NCBI RefSeq assembly: GCF_004343775.1
Contig: NZ_PTXL01000009.1
Span: forward strand, 464,454 to 528,453
Source: Burkholderia sp. SRS-46
Lineage (GTDB): Bacteria > Pseudomonadota > Gammaproteobacteria > Burkholderiales > Burkholderiaceae
Reading direction: 5' to 3'
DNA: 64,000 nucleotides
Shown: positions 24,874 to 33,528 of the stretch, piece after piece
Numbering within the stretch: position 1 is the first letter of the stretch
Layout: each line of letters starts with the position of its first letter
Program-made: the position numbers and the translations under genes
Notes under the pieces: generated by a model
What the model saw: the letters and a program-made list of their open reading frames with translations, nothing else
The model's database searches: none
Told to the model about the DNA's origin: nothing

Positions 24874-26586
24874 ATGCAAACATCACGCAAGGCATTGCCG
24901 TTGGCATTGAGCATCGCACTGGGTCTCGGCATCGCATACGGCGCGGCGGCGGCCGATTCCAAGGCCGGCGACCCGCAGGCGTCGAGCCTGCGCGAAAGCC
25001 TCACGCGCGGCGTCGCGCCGCCTGCCGCCAAGTCGGATTCGGCGACCGGCCAGTATCGCGCGGACGGCGTCGCGGTCACGCTGTACAACCCGGCCTATCA
25101 CACCAAGAAGGCCGCCGCGACGCCGGCCGACACCGCGCGCGGCTTCGTCGCGTCGCAGGCCACGCAGCTCGGGCTCGACGCGGCCGCGCTCGCGAGCCTC
25201 GTAGTGACGTCGGAGCGCAAGGATCCCGATTTCACCGTCGTGCGCTTCGAGCAGCAGGCAGGCGGCCTGCCGGTGTACGGCAGCGAGATCGCGGTGACGG
25301 TCGCGAAGGACGGCCGCATCCTGTACGTCGCCAGCAACACGATCAGCGGCGCCGTCGTGAAGGCCCGCAAGGCGCAGGCCGTCGACCAGCAGCAGGCCTT
25401 CGACCGCGCGCGCGCGTATCTCGGCGTGAGCGGCTTCACGAACCTCGACGCGAAGCTCGTCGCGTTCGTCGATGCGGCCGGCACGCACACTGCGTGGAAG
25501 GTGCGCGGCCGGCCGCAAGGCGGCCCGAAAGGCGACTGGGAGCTGCTGATCGACGCGGACAGCGGCGAAGTGCTGCGCGCCGAGGACAAGGCGTTCTACG
25601 CCACCGACGGCACCGGCTACGTATTCCGCCCGGATCCGCTGTCGCCGACCCGCAGCACCTACGGGAGCCCCGGCTTCAAGGACAACAACGACGCGGACTC
25701 CCCGCAACTGAGCGCCGCGCGCGCGCGCGTGACGCTGAAGGATCTCGCGCAATCGGGTTCGAGCTACCGGCTCTCGGGCCCGTACGCCGTGTGCACCGAC
25801 TACGACAATCCGCGCGACAACGCGTGCCCGGTACAGGCGTCGACGACCTTCGAGTTCACCCGCAACAACCTCTATTTCGAGGCGGTCAACGCGTACTACC
25901 ACATCGACACGTTCCTGCGCTACGTGAACCAGACGCTCGGCATCAAGGCGACGCCCTACCAGTACGCGGGCGGCGTCCAGTACGATCCGCACGGCGAATC
26001 CGGCGCCGACAACTCGTCGTATTCGTCGGGCACGGGCAAGCTGACGTTCGGCCAGGGCGGCGTCGACGATGCGGAAGACGCCGACGTGGTGATCCACGAG
26101 CTCGGCCACGGCATCCACGACTGGGTGACGAACGGCGGGCTGTCGCAGCAGGAAGGCCTGTCGGAAGGCACCGGCGACTACCTCGCCGCCGCGTACAGCC
26201 GCGACTTCAACCAGTGGAGCCCGTCGGAGGCGCAGTACAACTGGGTCTTCAACTGGGATGGCCACAACGAGTTCTGGGGCGGCCGCGTGACCAACTGGAA
26301 CGTCGGGCGCACCTATGCGCAGGCGCGCGGCGCCGAGATCCACACGGCCGGCCAGTACTGGGCCTCGTGCAACCTGGTCGCGCGCGACGCGATCGGCGGC
26401 GCGGCGATGGACAAGGCGTTCCTGAAGGGCCTGTCGATGACCAACGGCTCGACCAACCAGAAGGCGGCCGCGCAGGCCGTGATCACCGCCGCGTCCACGC
26501 TCGGCTACAGCGCCACGCAGATCGCCGCGATCGGCAATGCGTACAACAAGAGCTGCACGTATGGCGTCACCGTGCCGAAATCGTAA
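24874..26586 (+). CDS. zmpB: Secreted zinc metalloprotease, ZmpB-like (thermolysin-type preproenzyme)
   Basis: A 570-residue secreted preproprotease. It has a Sec signal peptide (about 1-27), a propeptide of about 180 residues with FTP/PepSY features (F-T-V-V-R-F-E-Q-Q-A-G-G-L-P-V-Y-G-S-E), and a catalytic domain with H408-E-L-G-H412 and the third zinc ligand E431 in L-S-E-G-T-G-D-Y. Propeptide removal gives a mature enzyme of roughly 35 kDa. Size and organisation match ZmpB of B. cenocepacia, a virulence-linked protease degrading host matrix and immune proteins; the exact name is from memory. The HELGH...EGTGDY variant differs from canonical M4 (HExxH...NEAxSD). The start at 24874 has CAAGGA upstream. 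An aminopeptidase gene follows by 66 bases. Confidence 0.8.
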   Translation: MQTSRKALPLALSIALGLGIAYGAAAADSKAGDPQASSLRESLTRGVAPPAAKSDSATGQYRADGVAVTLYNPAYHTKKAAATPADTARGFVASQATQLGLDAAALASLVVTSERKDPDFTVVRFEQQAGGLPVYGSEIAVTVAKDGRILYVASNTISGAVVKARKAQAVDQQQAFDRARAYLGVSGFTNLDAKLVAFVDAAGTHTAWKVRGRPQGGPKGDWELLIDADSGEVLRAEDKAFYATDGTGYVFRPDPLSPTRSTYGSPGFKDNNDADSPQLSAARARVTLKDLAQSGSSYRLSGPYAVCTDYDNPRDNACPVQASTTFEFTRNNLYFEAVNAYYHIDTFLRYVNQTLGIKATPYQYAGGVQYDPHGESGADNSSYSSGTGKLTFGQGGVDDAEDADVVIHELGHGIHDWVTNGGLSQQEGLSEGTGDYLAAAYSRDFNQWSPSEAQYNWVFNWDGHNEFWGGRVTNWNVGRTYAQARGAEIHTAGQYWASCNLVARDAIGGAAMDKAFLKGLSMTNGSTNQKAAAQAVITAASTLGYSATQIAAIGNAYNKSCTYGVTVPKS

Positions 26587-26652
26587 TCCCGCAGCAGGCC
26601 GGGCCGATCGCACACCCTGCGAGACGCCCTCTTTTTCGACATCACTATCCTG

Positions 26653-27912
26653 ATGAGATCGAACATGCCTAGTCTGAAACTCAAACACCTGAGCGCCGCG
26701 CTATGCGGCACGCTGGTCGCCGCCGCCGCGCACGCGGCACCCGTCTGGATCACGCTCGGCGACAGCGCGTTCCGTCAACTGCAGCGCGTCGATGCCGGCG
26801 TGACCGCCGTGTACAGCACGTCGGTCACGGCCGGCAAGACCGACGGCGGCGCGCTCCGCCGCGAAACCGTTCATGTCGTGCAGGTCGACGACGCCGCGCT
26901 GGGCGAGCTCGCGGCCGCCGTGCACCACACGCGCGGCCACGGCCCGGGCTACGTCGTGCACGACTCGTACGAGGAAGCGCGCCAGGCACTGCAACCGCTG
27001 CCGGCTGCGCTGGCCAAGCAGGCCACCGCCGAGTACAAGGTCGCGAACGTGTCGCAGATCGGCACCTGGATCCAGCAACTGCAGGCCAGCAACATCGTCG
27101 GCACGATCACGTCGCTGTCCAGCTTCACGAACCGCTACTACACGACGTCGCACGGCGTCGCCGCGTCGGACTGGCTCGCACTGCAATGGAAGCAGCTGGC
27201 GGGCGGGCGCGCCGACGTCACCGTCGAGCAGTTCGCGCATGCTAGCTGGCCGCAGAAATCGGTGATCCTGACGATCAAGGGCAGCGATCCGTCGGCCGGC
27301 ACCGTCGTGCTCGGCGGGCACCTCGACTCGACCGTCGGCTGGACGACCGAGAACACCCGCTCGCCCGGCGCGGACGACGACGCGTCCGGCATCGCGAGCC
27401 TCACCGAGGCGCTGCGCGTGCTGTTCGCGAACAACTACAAGCCGAAACGGACCATCAAGTTCATCGGCTATGCGGCCGAGGAAGCCGGCCTGCTCGGCTC
27501 GAAGGCGATCGCGAAGCAGTTCCGCGCGCAGAATGCGAACGTGGTCGGCGTGCTGCAGCTCGACATGACGAACTACAAGGGCGACGTGAAGGACATCTAC
27601 CTGATCACCGACTACACGAACGCCGCGCAGAACACCTACCTCGCGAACCTCGCGAAGACCTACCTGCCGGAACTATCGGTCGGCACGTCGACGTGCGGCT
27701 ACGCGTGCTCGGATCATGCGTCGTGGAACGCGCAGGGCTATGCGGCCTCGCTCCCGTTCGAGGCGGACAAGAACGACAGTCCGTACATCCATACCGTGAA
27801 CGACACGCTGGCGAACTCGGACAGCCAGGCCAACCACGCGCTGAAGTTCGGCAAGCTGGCGCTGGCGTACGCGGTCGACCTCGGCAACGGCGGAGCGGCG
27901 GTCAAGCCGTGA
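26653..27912 (+). CDS. Secreted M28 family aminopeptidase
   Basis: A 419-residue exported leucyl aminopeptidase-type enzyme. A signal peptide ends near A-A-A-A-H-A; a prodomain of about 120 residues precedes the M28 catalytic domain. Two-zinc ligands and catalytic residues are visible in order: G-G-H-L-D-S-T, G-A-D-D-D-A-S-G, A-A-E-E-A-G-L-L-G-S, L-Q-L-D-M-T and P-Y-I-H-T-V-N-D-T. A C-G-Y-A-C disulfide matches Vibrio-type aminopeptidases. ATG codons at 26653 and 26665 are both possible. It follows the metalloprotease gene closely and probably shares its transcript, giving an endo- plus exopeptidase pair outside the cell. Confidence 0.88.
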   Translation: MRSNMPSLKLKHLSAALCGTLVAAAAHAAPVWITLGDSAFRQLQRVDAGVTAVYSTSVTAGKTDGGALRRETVHVVQVDDAALGELAAAVHHTRGHGPGYVVHDSYEEARQALQPLPAALAKQATAEYKVANVSQIGTWIQQLQASNIVGTITSLSSFTNRYYTTSHGVAASDWLALQWKQLAGGRADVTVEQFAHASWPQKSVILTIKGSDPSAGTVVLGGHLDSTVGWTTENTRSPGADDDASGIASLTEALRVLFANNYKPKRTIKFIGYAAEEAGLLGSKAIAKQFRAQNANVVGVLQLDMTNYKGDVKDIYLITDYTNAAQNTYLANLAKTYLPELSVGTSTCGYACSDHASWNAQGYAASLPFEADKNDSPYIHTVNDTLANSDSQANHALKFGKLALAYAVDLGNGGAAVKP

Positions 27913-27950
27913 CGATCGGCGTCTGAGCCGGTTTCCGGCAGGCGGCAAAG

Positions 27951-27985
27951 CGGGCGCGAAGCCAGGTTCGCGCCCGTTTCCGTTT
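27951..27985 (+). terminator. Terminator of the protease-aminopeptidase unit
   Basis: CGGGCGCGAA (27951-27960) pairs exactly with TTCGCGCCCG (27967-27976) around a six-base loop, followed by the T-rich TTTCCGTTT. It lies 38 bases after the aminopeptidase stop. Confidence 0.8.
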
Positions 27986-28052
27986 CGACGGCCGCACCGG
28001 TGCGGCTAAAATCGTCGCTCGCTCACCTCGCGCCGCCAGGCGCCATTCCGCC

Positions 28053-28415
28053 ATGCAAGACACTTCCCGCTCCCTCGACGACCTCACGCCGGACCGCGTG
28101 ACGACCGCGTTCGACCTGCCCGGCCACACGACGGTGCGCTCGCTCGGCGTCGCACAGGGCATCGTCGTGCGCTCGCGCTCGATCGTCGGCTCGTTCGGCG
28201 CGGCGCTGCAGACGCTGTTCGGCGGCAACATCACGCTCTACACGTCGCTGTGCGAAAAAGCCCGCCAGCAGGCGTTCGACAAGATGCTCGCGGACGCGCG
28301 CAAGCTCGGCGCGAACGCGGTCGTCGCGATGCGCTACGACTCGACGGAAATCGGCACGGGCGTCACGGAAGTGATCTGCTACGGCACCGCCGTGAAGGTC
28401 GGCCGCGCGGCGTGA
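28053..28415 (+). CDS. YbjQ/UPF0145 (DUF74) family protein
   Basis: A 120-residue cytoplasmic protein of the heavy-metal-binding-domain YbjQ family, which forms pentameric rings. Conserved parts include L-G-V-A-Q-G-I-V-V-R-S-R, the L-F-G-G-N-I-T-L-Y-T segment and the G-A-N-A-V-V-A-M-R-Y-D-S core followed by E-V-I-C-Y-G-T-A-V. The biological role is unknown. The ATG at 28053 follows the aminopeptidase terminator, so it is a separate unit. Confidence 0.85.
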   Translation: MQDTSRSLDDLTPDRVTTAFDLPGHTTVRSLGVAQGIVVRSRSIVGSFGAALQTLFGGNITLYTSLCEKARQQAFDKMLADARKLGANAVVAMRYDSTEIGTGVTEVICYGTAVKVGRAA

Positions 28416-28540
28416 TCGCGCATCGCCGCGCGGCATCGCGGGCACGCCCCGCCATCGCTACAACACCCCGACCGCCGCGACGAGCGCCGTCGCGATCGCG
28501 ATCCACGCCAGCTCAACGCAAATCGTCGCCACGCCCGCGC

Positions 28541-29443
28541 TCAACCGCCGGCGGCTGCCCCGCGCGCATGCGCGGCCGCCGGCGCGCCGAGCGGCCGCAT
28601 GTCGAACGCGTCGCGAATCGCCTGCGCGAGCGCGCGCGCCGCCGGCGCGCCGGCGTCGTGCATCAGCACGTACTCGACGGGCGGCAGCGGCGGCAGGCCG
28701 TCGGCCGGCGTCAGTTCACGCAAGCCGTCGTCGATCGCGCTACGCGGCAGCGGCGTCACGCCAAGGCCGGCCCGCGCGGCCGCCTTCACGCCCGCGACGC
28801 TCGGGCTCACGCACGCGATGCGCGACGCGACCTCGGCGCGCGCCAGCGCCGTCAGCGCCGCCGCCCGGAACGGGCACGGCTCGGAATGCACGCGAGCGGC
28901 AGCACGCCGTCCGGCACCGGCTCGTGCCGCGCGAACACCACGCGACGGCTCGCCGCCGAGCACGACCGCCCGCTCGTCGTGCTCGCAACGGCTGCCGATC
29001 ACCAGGTCGAAGCGGCCCGCATCGAACGCCTGCACCAGATTGGCCGGCATGTCGACGACGAGCTCGAGCGCCAGCCCGCGATGGCGCGCGCCGAAGCGCC
29101 GCAGGATGTCCGGCAGCCAGCCGCACGCGAAATCGTCCGACGCGCCGACGCGCAGCGGCCCGGCCGCGCCGGGGCCCGCGCCGCCGAGGCTCGCGCGCGC
29201 CTCGTCGCTCAGGTTGAGCATCGCGCGCGCATAGCCGAGCAGCAGCGTGCCCTGCTCGGTCAGCGACACGGTGCGCGTATTGCGCATCAGCAACGCGCAG
29301 CCGATCTGCTCCTCGAGCCGAGCGACCTGCGCGCTGACCGCCGACTGGCTCAGGTGCAGCCGGCGCCCCGCGCCGGTGAAGCTGCGGGCGTCCGCGACCG
29401 TGACGAACGTGTGCAGCAGCGCGGTATCGAGGGGTCCGTTCAT
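28541..29443 (-). CDS. LysR family regulator with a compensated frameshift
   Basis: A 300-residue LysR-type regulator with an N-terminal winged helix (L-H-T-F-V-T-V-A-D-A-R-S-F-T-G-A-G-R-R-L-H-L-S-Q-S-A-V in order; residues 10-36) and a periplasmic-binding-like sensor domain. Between about 28892 and 28945 the frame in use gives an improbable Arg/Ala run, while the next frame over gives V-V-F-A-R-H-E-P-V-P-D-G-V-L-P-L-A, exactly what such proteins have there. Two opposite one-base indels therefore seem to have occurred, leaving about 17 wrong residues in the sensor domain. It is divergent from the flavodoxin-fold oxidoreductase gene (135-base gap), its probable target. Confidence 0.75.
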   Translation of the reverse strand: MNGPLDTALLHTFVTVADARSFTGAGRRLHLSQSAVSAQVARLEEQIGCALLMRNTRTVSLTEQGTLLLGYARAMLNLSDEARASLGGAGPGAAGPLRVGASDDFACGWLPDILRRFGARHRGLALELVVDMPANLVQAFDAGRFDLVIGSRCEHDERAVVLGGEPSRGVRAARAGAGRRAAARVHSEPCPFRAAALTALARAEVASRIACVSPSVAGVKAAARAGLGVTPLPRSAIDDGLRELTPADGLPPLPPVEYVLMHDAGAPAARALAQAIRDAFDMRPLGAPAAAHARGAAAGG

Positions 29444-29578
29444 TCATCACCAAATCGGGTAAGTGAAACGCATTAATATCATTTCCGGATAATACGCCGC
29501 TCCACTACCCTTGTGCCTGTCGTCGCGCGCACCCGCTCGCGCCGCCCCCCTCCACCGCCTGTGACAGGAATCGCCGCC

Positions 29579-30211
29579 ATGGCCCGACTGCTCTACATCG
29601 AATGTTCGCCGCGCAAGCAGGATTCGGCTTCCATCGACATCTGCCGCGCGTTTCTCGACGCGTACCGAGACGCCCATCCCATGGATACCGTCGACACGCT
29701 CGACGTGTGGAATCTCGCGCTGCCCGAGTTCGACGGCGACGCGCTGGCCGCCAAGTACGCAGCGCTCGCCGGCGCGGAACGGACGCCGGCCCAGGCGTCG
29801 GCATGGACGCGCATCGAAGCGCTGGCGGCGCCGTTTCATGCGGCCGACAAGCTCCTGTTCGGCATCCCGCTGTGGAATTTCGGCGTGCCGTACAAGCTCA
29901 AGCACCTGATCGACCTGATCTCGCAGAAGGACGTGCTGTTCACGTTCGACGGCACCGGTTTCGCCGGCAGGCTCGCCGGCCGGAAGGCCGCCGTCGTCTA
30001 TGCGCGCGGGCTCGACTATGCGTCGCCGGGCTCGTTCACGCCGGCGCGCGAATACGACCTGCAGCGGCCTTATGTCGAGACGTGGCTGAAGTTCGTCGGC
30101 GTGACCGACGTGCACGGCATCGTGGTCGAGAAGACCCTGTTCGGGGAAGACGGCCGATCGGACCGGCGCGCGGCCGTGGAAGCGGCGCGGGCGCTGGCGC
30201 GCGTGTTCTGA
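29579..30211 (+). CDS. FMN-dependent NAD(P)H oxidoreductase (azoreductase/NQO family)
   Basis: A 210-residue flavodoxin-like fold protein. The FMN phosphate loop L-Y-I-E-C-S-P-R-K-Q-D-S-A-S near residues 5-18, the mid-region L-L-F-G-I-P-L-W-N-F-G-V-P-Y-K-L-K-H-L-I-D (in order), and V-V-Y-A-R-G mark the AzoR/NAD(P)H quinone oxidoreductase family. These enzymes reduce quinones, azo dyes or nitro compounds by two electrons. The ATG at 29579 directly follows a short Pro-rich non-coding stretch; ribosome binding is weak (CAGGAATCG). It is divergent from a LysR gene, the usual arrangement for substrate-induced control. Confidence 0.85.
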   Translation: MARLLYIECSPRKQDSASIDICRAFLDAYRDAHPMDTVDTLDVWNLALPEFDGDALAAKYAALAGAERTPAQASAWTRIEALAAPFHAADKLLFGIPLWNFGVPYKLKHLIDLISQKDVLFTFDGTGFAGRLAGRKAAVVYARGLDYASPGSFTPAREYDLQRPYVETWLKFVGVTDVHGIVVEKTLFGEDGRSDRRAAVEAARALARVF

Positions 30212-30224
30212 CGCGGCGGCCGCC

Positions 30225-31073
30225 TCAAACGCTCATTTCGGCGAGAATCTGTTCAGCCAGAAAATCACAGGGCGGCCGGCCGGACCGGGCACTGCGGGCA
30301 AGAACGACTTCGAGCTCATCCAGCGGCGGCAACCCTTCGTTCTGCGACAGCTGAACGAGGTGCCCCGGCACGCTGCATTTTGCGAGCGGGGCGATCGCGA
30401 GCCCTGCTTCGACCATGCTGATCAGGCACATCAGGCTCGGGCTTTCGTAGGACATCCGATATTTGATGTTTTCCCGCTGAAGCGCGCCGATCGCATTGGC
30501 GCGCGCCGTACTGCCCTGCGCAAAAACGGCGATCGGGAGCGGGCGTTCCTTCCACACCTTTCTTGCGGGCGACCCGGCCCACACCATCGGCTCGAACCGG
30601 ATGAATTCGCTCGCGACGCCTCGCGTTTTCGTGATGCAGGCCAGGTCCAGTGTGTTGTCCTTGAGCAGGGGAACGAGCGCGCTGCTGGGCAGGCCGATCA
30701 CCCGGATTTCGACACGCGGATGCGCCACCGCGAACTTTCCCAGCACCTGCGGCAGCAGCGACGACGCGTAGTCGTCGGGAACGCCGATGGTGACACGGCC
30801 CTTCATCTCGGGGCGAACGACCGACGCCCATGCCTCGTCCCGCATCGCCAGCATGCGGCGGCCATAGTCCAGAAGCGTCCTGCCTTCCGCGGTAATCGTC
30901 ACGTTGCGGGTGCTGCGCACGAACAGCGGCTTGCCCAGCGCTTCTTCGAGCGCCTTGATTTGCATGCTCACCGCCGACGACGACCGATGCACGGCCTCCG
31001 CGCCTCGAACGAACGAACCGGTATCGGCAACCGCCACGAGCATCTCGAGTACGTCCAGATCGAGCTTCTTCAT
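30225..31073 (-). CDS. LysR family transcriptional regulator divergent from a LysE exporter
   Basis: A 282-residue LysR-type regulator: helix-turn-helix at about residues 5-60 (L-E-M-L-V-A-V-A-D-T-G-S-F-V-R-G-A-E-A-V-H-R and S-S-A-V-S-M-Q-I-K-A-L-E-E), then a sensor domain (V-T-I-G-V-P-D-D-Y-A). The gene is divergent from the LysE-family exporter at 31176 with a 102-base AT-rich promoter region containing partial dyads (TCAG/CTGA-type). By analogy with LysG-LysE, it probably activates the exporter when its substrate accumulates. It is convergent with the oxidoreductase gene, with only 13 bases between stops. Confidence 0.87.
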   Translation of the reverse strand: MKKLDLDVLEMLVAVADTGSFVRGAEAVHRSSSAVSMQIKALEEALGKPLFVRSTRNVTITAEGRTLLDYGRRMLAMRDEAWASVVRPEMKGRVTIGVPDDYASSLLPQVLGKFAVAHPRVEIRVIGLPSSALVPLLKDNTLDLACITKTRGVASEFIRFEPMVWAGSPARKVWKERPLPIAVFAQGSTARANAIGALQRENIKYRMSYESPSLMCLISMVEAGLAIAPLAKCSVPGHLVQLSQNEGLPPLDELEVVLARSARSGRPPCDFLAEQILAEMSV

Positions 31074-31175
31074 TTTATTCAGAAAATCTGAGCAATCGAT
31101 TCAGTTTAATTCGTTTTACTCGTATATGCATCAACCCGATACTACGACCGACGAACTGCCGAGGAGCACGCGACA

Positions 31176-31823
31176 ATGCAGGGTACGGTATCGATTTACG
31201 GATTTCTGACGGTCGGCGGCATGATTGCCGTCACGCCGGGCCCGAACATGGTGTACGTGATGTCGCGCTCGATTGCGCAAGGACGCACGGCCGGGCTCAT
31301 TTCGCTCGCGGGCGTCATGCTCGGCTACCTGTTCTACATGTTCGGCGCGGCGTTCGGCATCACGGCGTTCTTCTTGAGCGTGCCTTATGCCGGCAGCGTG
31401 CTGGGCGCGGGCGGAGCCGTGTATCTGTTCTATCTGGCGTGGCAGGCGGTGAAGCCTGGCGGCCGTTCGCCGCTGGAGGTTCGCGACCTGCCCCGGGAAC
31501 GGCCTCGCCGGCTCTTCGCGATGGGCGCCACGACGAGCCTGTTGAATCCGAAGCTCGCGATGATCTTCCTGTCGCTGCTGCCGCAATTCATCAACGCCCA
31601 GGACGGCAGCGTGTTCAGGCAGTCGCTCGTGCTCGGTGCGTCGTTGATCGTCGCGTTCGCCACGGTCAACGGCTTCGTGGCGATCTGCTCCGGCGGCATG
31701 GCGACGTTCCTCGCCAGCCGCCCGGGACTCCTGCGGGCTCAGCGCTGGACGATGGGCGTGATGCTGCTTGCGCTTGGCGCACACATGGCCACGGACGCAT
31801 TGAAGGCGGCAGGCATCTATTGA
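31176..31823 (+). CDS. LysE/RhtB family amino acid exporter
   Basis: A 215-residue inner-membrane exporter with about six hydrophobic segments. The family signature appears near the N-terminus (M-I-A-V-T-P-G-P-N-M-V-Y-V-M-S-R-S), followed by the G-R-T-A-G-L motif and the central N-P-K-L-A-M-I-F-L segment. Members export amino acids, homoserine lactones or their analogues. The ATG at 31176 has GAGGAG upstream. Its LysR neighbour is the likely regulator. The substrate is not evident. Confidence 0.9.
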   Translation: MQGTVSIYGFLTVGGMIAVTPGPNMVYVMSRSIAQGRTAGLISLAGVMLGYLFYMFGAAFGITAFFLSVPYAGSVLGAGGAVYLFYLAWQAVKPGGRSPLEVRDLPRERPRRLFAMGATTSLLNPKLAMIFLSLLPQFINAQDGSVFRQSLVLGASLIVAFATVNGFVAICSGGMATFLASRPGLLRAQRWTMGVMLLALGAHMATDALKAAGIY

Positions 31824-31894
31824 TGCGCTGTCGCGCGCAGGGTTCAAGGTGGTCGTTCGCGACGCACCGATCAAACGACGGCTTTCGGGCGAGA

Positions 31895-33352
31895 TCAGGG
31901 TTGGCGTTTGCCGCGGCCACCAGCGGGTTTGCCTGCGGGTTTGCCAGCCGACCTGCCTGAACCCGCAGCCGGCTTGCCGGCGGGTTTGCTGCGTGGCTTT
32001 TGCATGCTGAACGGGCTGCCGATGGAGAAGTCCGTTCCGTTACCGGCCGGCTTCGCGTGCTGCGCCGCAGGCTTGCGTTTGCTTTCGCCGCCTTGCGGGC
32101 GCGGCTTTTTGCCGGGCACCGGCCTGGCGACCGGCGCGGCCTGCGGCACCTTGGGTTTCTTCGGCTTTTTCGGCTTCTTGATGATCTGGCCCGTCGCGCT
32201 GGTTTCCGGCACGCGGTGTTCGGCTTCGAAACCCGGCTCTTCTTCACGTCGCAACGTTTGCCGGATCAGCGCTTCGATCGCGGCCAGTTGCGGCGCTTCG
32301 TCGGCACACACCAGGGATACCGCCACCCCGCTGGCGCCTGCGCGGCCGGTACGGCCGATACGGTGCACATAGTCCTGCGCGACGATCGGCAGATCGACGT
32401 TGATCACCAGCGGCAGGTCGTCGATATCCAGCCCGCGCGCCGCCACGTCGGTGGCGACCAGCATCTGTACTTCGCGCGTCTTGAAGCGCTCCAGCGCACG
32501 CAGGCGCGCGGGTTGCGGCTTGTCGCCGTGGATGGTGTCGACCGCGTAGCCCGCTTCATCCAGCATGGCCGCCAGATAATCGACGCCATTGCGGGTCTTG
32601 ACGAACACCAGCGCGTGCTCCCAGTGGTTCTCGGCCACCAGGTGCATGAAGAGGTCGGGCTTGTTCCGCTTGTCGACCGGCACCACCCACTGCTTGATCT
32701 TGCTGGCCGTGGCATTGGGCGGGCTGACGCTGATATTGACCGGGCCGCGCAGAATGTTCGCCGCCATCGCGCGGATGTCATCGGTAAACGTGGCCGAGAA
32801 CAGCAGGGTCTGGCGCTGCGCGGGCAACGCGGCGAAGACGGCGTCGAGTTCGCGCGCAAAGCCCAGATCCAGCATGCGGTCGGCCTCATCCAGCACCAGC
32901 GTCCGGACTTGATCGAACTGCACGGCGTTCTGGCGATTGAGGTCGAGCAGACGGCCCGGCGTGGCAACGAGCACATCCACGCCCTTGCGCAACTTCATCA
33001 TCTGGGGATTGATGCTCACCCCGCCGTAGGCGGCCAGGAATCGCAAATCGAGGCCTTTGCCGTACTCGACGAAGCTTTGCAGCACCTGTTCGGCCAGTTC
33101 ACGCGTGGGCACCAGCACCAGAACGCGCGCGCGGTTGCTGGACACCGCCGGGCCGTGTTGCACCAGCCGTTGCAACAGCGGCAGCGCAAAACCCGCCGTC
33201 TTGCCCGTGCCGGTTTGTGCCGCGGCCATGACGTCCTTGCCGCCGAGCACGGCAGGAATCGCCTTGGCCTGCACTGGCGTAGGTGTCTCGTAATTGAGGC
33301 CCTGCACGTTACGCAGCAACGGCTCAATCAGGCCAAGCGAGGCAAAAGACAT
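31895..33352 (-). CDS. rhlE: DEAD-box ATP-dependent RNA helicase, RhlE-like
   Basis: A 485-residue RNA helicase. The Q-motif and motif I (A-Q-T-G-T-G-K-T, 45-52), motif II D-E-A-D (155-158), motif III S-A-T (186-188) and the C-terminal helicase domain (H-R-I-G-R-T-G-R-A-G) are complete. A basic, low-complexity tail follows (Lys-Pro repeats K-K-P-K-K-P-K and Gly/Lys/Pro-rich end), probably binding RNA. The family remodels structured RNA in ribosome assembly and degradosome work, often important in the cold. It is a single gene, convergent with lysE and unrelated to its neighbours. Confidence 0.9.
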   Translation of the reverse strand: MSFASLGLIEPLLRNVQGLNYETPTPVQAKAIPAVLGGKDVMAAAQTGTGKTAGFALPLLQRLVQHGPAVSSNRARVLVLVPTRELAEQVLQSFVEYGKGLDLRFLAAYGGVSINPQMMKLRKGVDVLVATPGRLLDLNRQNAVQFDQVRTLVLDEADRMLDLGFARELDAVFAALPAQRQTLLFSATFTDDIRAMAANILRGPVNISVSPPNATASKIKQWVVPVDKRNKPDLFMHLVAENHWEHALVFVKTRNGVDYLAAMLDEAGYAVDTIHGDKPQPARLRALERFKTREVQMLVATDVAARGLDIDDLPLVINVDLPIVAQDYVHRIGRTGRAGASGVAVSLVCADEAPQLAAIEALIRQTLRREEEPGFEAEHRVPETSATGQIIKKPKKPKKPKVPQAAPVARPVPGKKPRPQGGESKRKPAAQHAKPAGNGTDFSIGSPFSMQKPRSKPAGKPAAGSGRSAGKPAGKPAGGRGKRQP

Positions 33353-33454
33353 GGACGTATTCCGGGCTAAAACCGCAATTCTAGCGGTTACCGCCTGGCT
33401 GCGCCGGTCGTGCGACCTGGTATTTCAGAATGGCCGATCACCGACCGCTCCCTC

Positions 33455-33480
33455 AAAAAAAACGCGAACCGAAGTTCGCG
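33455..33480 (-). terminator. Terminator of the porin gene
   Basis: On the minus strand CGCGAAC-TTCG-GTTCGCG (33480 to 33463) is followed by eight T residues (33462-33455). It lies about 49 bases after the porin stop codon. The UUCG-type tetraloop makes it very stable. Confidence 0.92.
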
Positions 33481-33528
33481 CCAAAGAGAGACCTCGCTGA
33501 AGACGGGTTGCCGCGTCGCGTCGCTCGC

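Noticed and set aside
28416..28540. Short hydrophobic minus-strand frame (W-I-A-I-A-T-A-L-V-A-A-V-G-V-L) after the LysR gene
   Set aside because: About 30 codons with no start or ribosome binding site of its own. It may be the tail of a lost membrane protein, but the evidence is too thin to list.
31895..33352. Helicase considered as part of the choline/betaine regulon by proximity
   Set aside because: It is a single gene convergent with lysE and has its own position; nothing links it to the amine genes.
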